From contig NC_081145.1 in assembly GCF_958295425.1 (NCBI RefSeq), forward strand, positions 558,001-622,000: 64,000 bases of DNA, written 5' to 3'. Position 1 is the first letter of the stretch, and each line of letters begins with the position of its first letter. Source of the DNA: Solea solea (lineage: Eukaryota > Chordata > Actinopteri > Pleuronectiformes > Soleidae). Below, in pieces: positions 58,955-64,000 of the stretch. The notes below the pieces were generated by a model. The model made no database searches. It saw nothing but the letters and a program-made list of their open reading frames with translations, and was not told the origin of the DNA. The translations under genes and the position numbers were made by a program.

Positions 58955-60115
58955 TGCTCAACCCTCAGTTATGGTCATGGGAGATGGTGGATCCTAGAAA
59001 CCTGAAGGTTTCCACAGCAGACACAGTGTTATTGAGGATGGTGAGGGGGGGCAGAGCAGGGGAGTTACTCCTGAAGTCCACTGTCATCTCCACAGTTTTG
59101 AGCGTGTTCAGCTCCAGGTTGTTCTGACCACACCAGAGGACCAGTTGTTCCACCTCCCGTCTGTATGCAGACTCGTCACCGTCTCGGATGAGGCCGATGA
59201 CTGTTGTGTCGTCTGCAAACTTCAGGAGTCTGACAGATGGGTCACTCGAGGTGCAGTCATTAGTGTAAAGGGAGACGAGCAGTGGGGAGAGCACACATCC
59301 CTGGGGGGCACCAGTGCTGATTGTCCGGGTGCTGGAAGTGATTTTACCCAGTCTCACCTGCTGGCTCCTGTCTGTGAGGAAGTTTGTGCAGGATGTCCGG
59401 GATGATGGTGTTGAACGCCGAGCTGAGAGAGTTGTTTGATGTTGGATCGGGTGATGGGTGTGAATGTTGGCTTCTCAAACCTGCAATAGCCAGTTCACGG
59501 TTCACTGCTATGTGGGGGGATGGTCTCCTGTAGTTGGTGAGCTCTTGTAGACACACTCCACACTGACGCAGGCTTGTTAGCTGAGAAACTGTTTTTCAGC
59601 TTCTCAGTGTAACACCTCTTTGCCACTTTGATCTCCTTTGTCAGTGAGTTCCTGGTTGTATTGTACAGGACTCTGTCCCCACTTCTGCAGGCCTCCTCCT
59701 TGGCCTGACGAAGCATCCTAAGTTTAGCAGTGAACCAAGGTTTATTGTTGTTGTATGTGCAGAAGGTTTTGGTCGGCACACACGTCCTAACAAAACCTGG
59801 TGTAGCATGTCACAGTGTCAGTGAGTTCATCAAGATCTGTAGCAGCAGCCACGAAAACACTCCAATCTGTGCAGTCAAAGCAGGCCTGTAACTCCAACTT
59901 TGAAGTTAGCAGATTTTAATTTCTACCTGTAGTTTGGGAAAAGATGGATCATGCAGTGATCAGAGAGCCCCAAGGCTGCACGGGGGACAGAGCGATATGC
60001 ATCCTTTAAAATGGTGTAGCAATGGTCCAGAGTGTTTTTGTCCCTAGTGGGACACTTAACATGTTGTTTATATCTTGGCAGTTCATGGCTGAGGGTTGCT
60101 CTGTTAAAGTCCCCA
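58955..60115 (-). mobile_element. L2-type LINE, 5' part (continuation of the split element)
   Basis: The RT piece at 58965-59357 (GAPQGCVLSPLLVSLYTND, LKFADDTTVIGLIRDGDESA, FRFLGSTISHDHN) breaks off exactly where 54342 resumes with the next expected residues. Further upstream are NNKPWFTAKLRMLRQAKEEA (59495-59779) and endonuclease-end remnants to about 60115. Several stops and shifts show that this copy is old and dead. Confidence 0.8.
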
Positions 60116-60332
60116 AGTCTGTTAAAGTTTCACGCCTCATGTAGAGAAAACACATTAATTCATCATTTAATAATGATTTATACTACATATAGGTATGTGT
60201 GTGTGTGTATAATCGATTAGTTGTCTTCAAATTGTCTTGTTTAAAATTCAAATCGATAATAATAATCCGTTTTCTTTGTCAGAAAAGAGCAAATAAAACC
60301 TAGAGAAATTCACATTAAGAATTATTGTATTA

Positions 60333-60372
<40 letters not shown>

Positions 60373-60789
60373 TTGTTTTTTTTAAAAACCTCAAACTGAT
60401 TTATCAACTGATTAATTCACTCTTTCTTCATTAAGTCAGTCAACTTTTACCTTAAGTAGTTGAAGATGAATTTAGTAAACGATCAATCAATAAATAAGTG
60501 CAGCCCGAGGATAAATACCAAATAGAGGGAGTTAAAATTCCAGCTTTTCTCCACCAGGCTGTCAATGACGTAACACCGTTCATGATCATTATTGTTAAGA
60601 TTAGTAATAATAGTGTTATTATTGTTGTTGTTATACTAATATTGGGTAATTTTACAGAGCATAGGAACCTTCGTTTGTTCGCTGTGTTGCTCGGGGACTT
60701 TTTTCGTGAAGACGTACCTCACGTCATCCGGTCGTTTCCATGGTGATCCAGCGTGTGAGCCGCACAGACAGTCGTTCGTTCGCTTGGAC

Positions 60790-60903
60790 GGGGGGGGGGG
60801 GGGTGTGGGGCATGACGTCATCGTCGCATTGGTAGCATCTTTAGACCCGTGTTGTTTTTTCCGGTTGAGTTTTTCCGAGACACTTCCGGTGAAGAGGAGC
60901 AGA
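60790..60903 (+). promoter_or_regulatory. cstpp1: cstpp1 promoter: CRE palindrome, ETS site, G-run
   Basis: A perfect CRE (TGACGTCA, 60813-60820) and an ETS-type CACTTCCGG (60881-60889) lie within 95 nt of the start codon. They are preceded by a run of about 14 G (60790-60803). There is no TATA box. This layout is typical of a housekeeping, dispersed-start promoter. Confidence 0.5.
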
Positions 60904-61264
60904 ATGAGCCGCTTTCTTTCCTCCGTCGATGAATACCTGGGTATGTTAGCACGTTAGCTGTGTGTGTGTGTGTGTGTGTGTGCAGCCTTGTGAGGACCAT
61001 GTAAACCACACGATTTAGACCATATTCCATCTTTAAAGGGCTTCTTTAGGGTTAAGACCTGGTTTTAGGGTTAGGGTAAAAGTGAAGGGGCATTATGTCT
61101 ATGGGGGTCCTCACTATGTATGAAGTGCAAACGTGTGTGTGTGTGTAGCTGGAATTCCTCATGTTGTGGGACATGAGTCTAATTTAAAGCCTTAGGTCAG
61201 TACTAGTTATGGTTAAGGTTAGAGTAAGTCTCCAGGAAATGAATGAATGAATGAATGAATGAAT

Positions 61265-61307
<43 letters not shown>

Positions 61308-61435
61308 CCCAGGTGACAGTCACGTGCTCTTCTACCTGAGTGATGCAGTGACTCAGCTGCTGGAACATAAAGAAGAGTACAGTCAGTTCGGAGTGAGCCG
61401 CTACTTTGCTGAGTAGTAAGTGACTGAACTGCACC

Positions 61436-61471
<36 letters not shown>

Positions 61472-63955
61472 TGCATCATCATCATCATCATGTCCTTGTC
61501 TGTTTGTAAAACCATTAAGATTATTTGGTTGAAAAATGGCTGTTTTTGTGGTTAAGTCAGCGATTACTAAATTCATCCAATTCAGCTACTTTAAAGAGGC
61601 CAAAGCCCAGACCAATGAAGGCCAATGAGCGCTGTGTTTGTGTGTGTATCTGCGTCATGACCTCGTCTATGAAGCAGGGTTTGATTGTTTTCCTGAGCTC
61701 TACAAAAGCAGCAAGGTACTTCTGTTTACTGTATGACGTCACTGGTGAATCGCACCACTCCATTAATCAATTAATACGTGTGTGTGTGTGTGTGTTAGTT
61801 TCAGCAGTGTGAAGAACAGTAACCACGTCCTCTTCAGAGAGTTTAACTACATCACAGCGACTCCTCACAACAGGTCGTCCTTCATCAGAGTCTTCTGGAG
61901 ATGCTACAGACAGATCGGGAAGAGTGGAGGTCAGTGACCTTTGACCTTTGGACCTGAACATCTTTGCAGATTCTGGCCGTTTCTCAATATCCATACTTGT
62001 GTGTACTTGCGTACACACAAGAAGTATTTGAAGTATTTACAGTGGGAGCCAGTAAGGGAAATATGCAGTATATGATAGTGCATACAGTACATTGTACAGC
62101 AGAGTGGATGGATGTGTTTTTATATATTGCACTTGGTAAAAGGAGAGGAAAGTTGCATGTTGCACGTTTACAATACAGTACATACAATACAATGCTGTAA
62201 TATCCATTTTCCACATTGTATTGTATATTTTAATAGAAATGAATTAATAAATGTAGTTAAATATTTAAAATGTGAAATAATAACAATATATATGCATTTA
62301 TTAAAAGTATTTCATATGTTCATTTATCAACACTGTAGGTGGCGCTAATGAGGCTGCAGCACTTGGCGCCAGCCACCATTCAAACAGCAGAACAATACAT
62401 ACATACTTACATACTTGAGTATTGAGAAAAAGCCACATACTTGTGTACTCCCGTTCTTGGCAAGTATATATTCCCAGTGTACTTCTCAAGTATATACTTC
62501 CCAAGTAAGCAAGTACATACGTGTTTACTTGAGTATTGAGAAACGGCCTCTGTCTCCACATTGCAAAAGCACACACACATGTGTTGTTGTGTGTTGTTGC
62601 AGAGCTGCTGTCAGTGCTGGAGTTCAGGTCTCTGCTGCAGCTGCTGTGTCCAGATTTCCCAGTGGAGATGGTTCAGAGTACAGGCCGGTCAGAAAGTACA
62701 CACACTACACACAATACACACAATACACACATTATACACAATACACACACACAATACACACATTACACACAATACACACACACTACACACAATACACACA
62801 CACACACTACACACAATACACACATTATCCACAATACACAGACACTACACACAATACACACAATACACACATTACACACAATACACACACACTACACACA
62901 ATACACACAATACACACACACTACACACAATACACAAAATACACACAGCACACACACTACACTTACAATACACACACACACACAATACACACACACAAAC
63001 TACACACAATACACACACTACACACAATACACAAAATACACACAATAAACACAATGCACACACACTACACATACAATACACACACACTACACACAATACA
63101 CACACACTACACACAATGCACACACAGTACACATAATGAACACAATGCACACACACTACACACAATACACAAAATACACACAGCACACACACTACACTTA
63201 CAATACACACACACATGCAATACACACACACTACACACAATACACACACACTACACACAATACACACACAGTACACATAATAAACACAATGCACACACAC
63301 TACACACAATACACACTACACACACAATACATACACAATACACACAATACACCACTACACACACAGTACACACACAATACACACACTACACACAAAATAC
63401 ACACACTGCACACAAAATACACACTACAAACAATACACACAATACACAAAATACACACACAATACACAAAATACACACACACAATACACACACTACACAC
63501 AATACACACACTACACACAATACACACACTACACACACAATACACACACTACACACACAATACACACAATACACAAAATACACACACAATACACGCAATA
63601 CACAAACTACACACAATACACACTACACACAATACACACACAACACACACACTACACACACAATACACACGATACAAACAATACACACGATACACACAAT
63701 ATACACATGCGTACACAAAAGACGCACACACAGTATACACACAAACACACACAACACAACACCCTTATCTTCCATAATATGTAATGCTTCATATTTTCTT
63801 GAGAATTTAAAGTTGTTTTTTTTGACACTTGTATATTGTGTTGTGTGTGTCTGTGTGTGTGTTGTGTAGAATCGTTCTGATGGACGACGCCGTCGACTGC
63901 ATGATGTCATTCTCCGACTTTATTTATGCCTTCCAGCTTCAGCTCTACTTCCGAG
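60904..63955 (+). CDS. cstpp1: Centriolar satellite-associated tubulin polyglutamylase complex regulator 1 (C11orf49), first five coding exons, truncated by window end
   Basis: Coding exons: 60904-60940, 61313-61415, 61799-61929, 62603-62687 and 63870-63955. All are GT-AG and phase-matched, giving 147 complete codons plus one base; the gene continues beyond the window. The peptide reads MSRFLSSVDEYLGDSHVLFY, then LSDAVTQLLEHKEEYSQFG, VLFREFNYITATPHNRSSF, LLQLLCPDFPVEMVQ and VLMDDAVDCMMSFSDFIYAF. This pattern is specific to CSTPP1, which in mammals binds the tubulin polyglutamylase complex at centriolar satellites and regulates its localisation. No upstream ATG in frame is needed. The N-terminus is short compared with what I recall of the mammalian one, so an extra upstream coding exon cannot be excluded. 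The last base of exon 5 is G before gtacga. Confidence 0.93.
62689..63735. repeat. 1-kb CA-rich minisatellite in cstpp1 intron 4
   Basis: An array of 10-18-bp units built from ACACAATAC and ACACACTAC fills nearly the whole intron between exons 4 and 5. It produces long spurious ORFs on both strands (His-Thr-Tyr-Gln-rich on plus, Val-Cys-rich on minus), which are not genes. The array starts immediately after the exon 4 donor. Confidence 0.95.
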
Positions 63956-64000
63956 GTACGACAGGAAGTGAGGGGGCGTTTCCGAGGTCAGGGGTTTTAT

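Noticed and set aside
62415..63869. Long plus-strand ORF (484 codons) rich in His, Thr, Tyr, Gln, and mirrored Val/Cys ORFs on minus
   Set aside because: Entirely the translation of the CA-rich minisatellite in cstpp1 intron 4. True exons 4 and 5 lie at its edges with proper splice sites.

Overview
This is vertebrate nuclear DNA, almost certainly from a teleost fish. The genes are intron-rich with GT-AG splice sites, CA/TG microsatellites are abundant, and the repeats are of teleost type: L2 and Jockey-group LINEs, tRNA-derived SINEs, hAT, Harbinger-like and THAP-type DNA transposons, and many MITEs. I see no bacterial, organellar or viral gene.

Nearly the whole window is one gene on the minus strand: ckap5 (XMAP215/chTOG family microtubule polymerase). 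A non-coding first exon lies at about 52.13-52.2 kb, the start codon is at 48303 and the stop codon at 1816. I placed 43 coding exons by translation and by checking every splice site. Their phases join without a break into 6141 nt, or 2046 residues plus stop, close to the roughly 2030 residues usual for the family. Five TOG domains and a C-terminal TOG-like/TACC-binding region can be followed in order. The 3' UTR has two candidate poly(A) signals (1757-1762 and 749-754).

At 60.9-64.0 kb, on the plus strand and head to head with ckap5, lie the first five coding exons of cstpp1 (C11orf49, a regulator of the centriolar-satellite tubulin polyglutamylase complex). It runs off the right edge. The 8.7 kb between the two genes holds a SINE, a GC-rich stretch with no assigned gene, and an old L2 element split by a nearly intact 4.6-kb LINE. 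Both genes act on microtubules: CKAP5 on growth at plus ends and spindle poles, CSTPP1 on tubulin polyglutamylation. I see no evidence that they are co-regulated beyond an ETS-type site in each promoter.

The introns are a museum of insertions. They include a 1.8-kb Harbinger-like element with a SANT/Myb ORF, a hAT element with a perfect 8-bp target duplication and a BED-finger fragment, three copies of a THAP-fragment transposon, a likely solo LTR, several LINE pieces and at least six minisatellite arrays. The observations most worth following inside ckap5 are: a candidate 24-nt in-frame microexon at 10393-10416 with UGC motifs upstream; a tandemly duplicated splice donor in intron 34; a GC-AG intron; and an intron that is two-thirds (CA)58 starting 5 nt after its donor.
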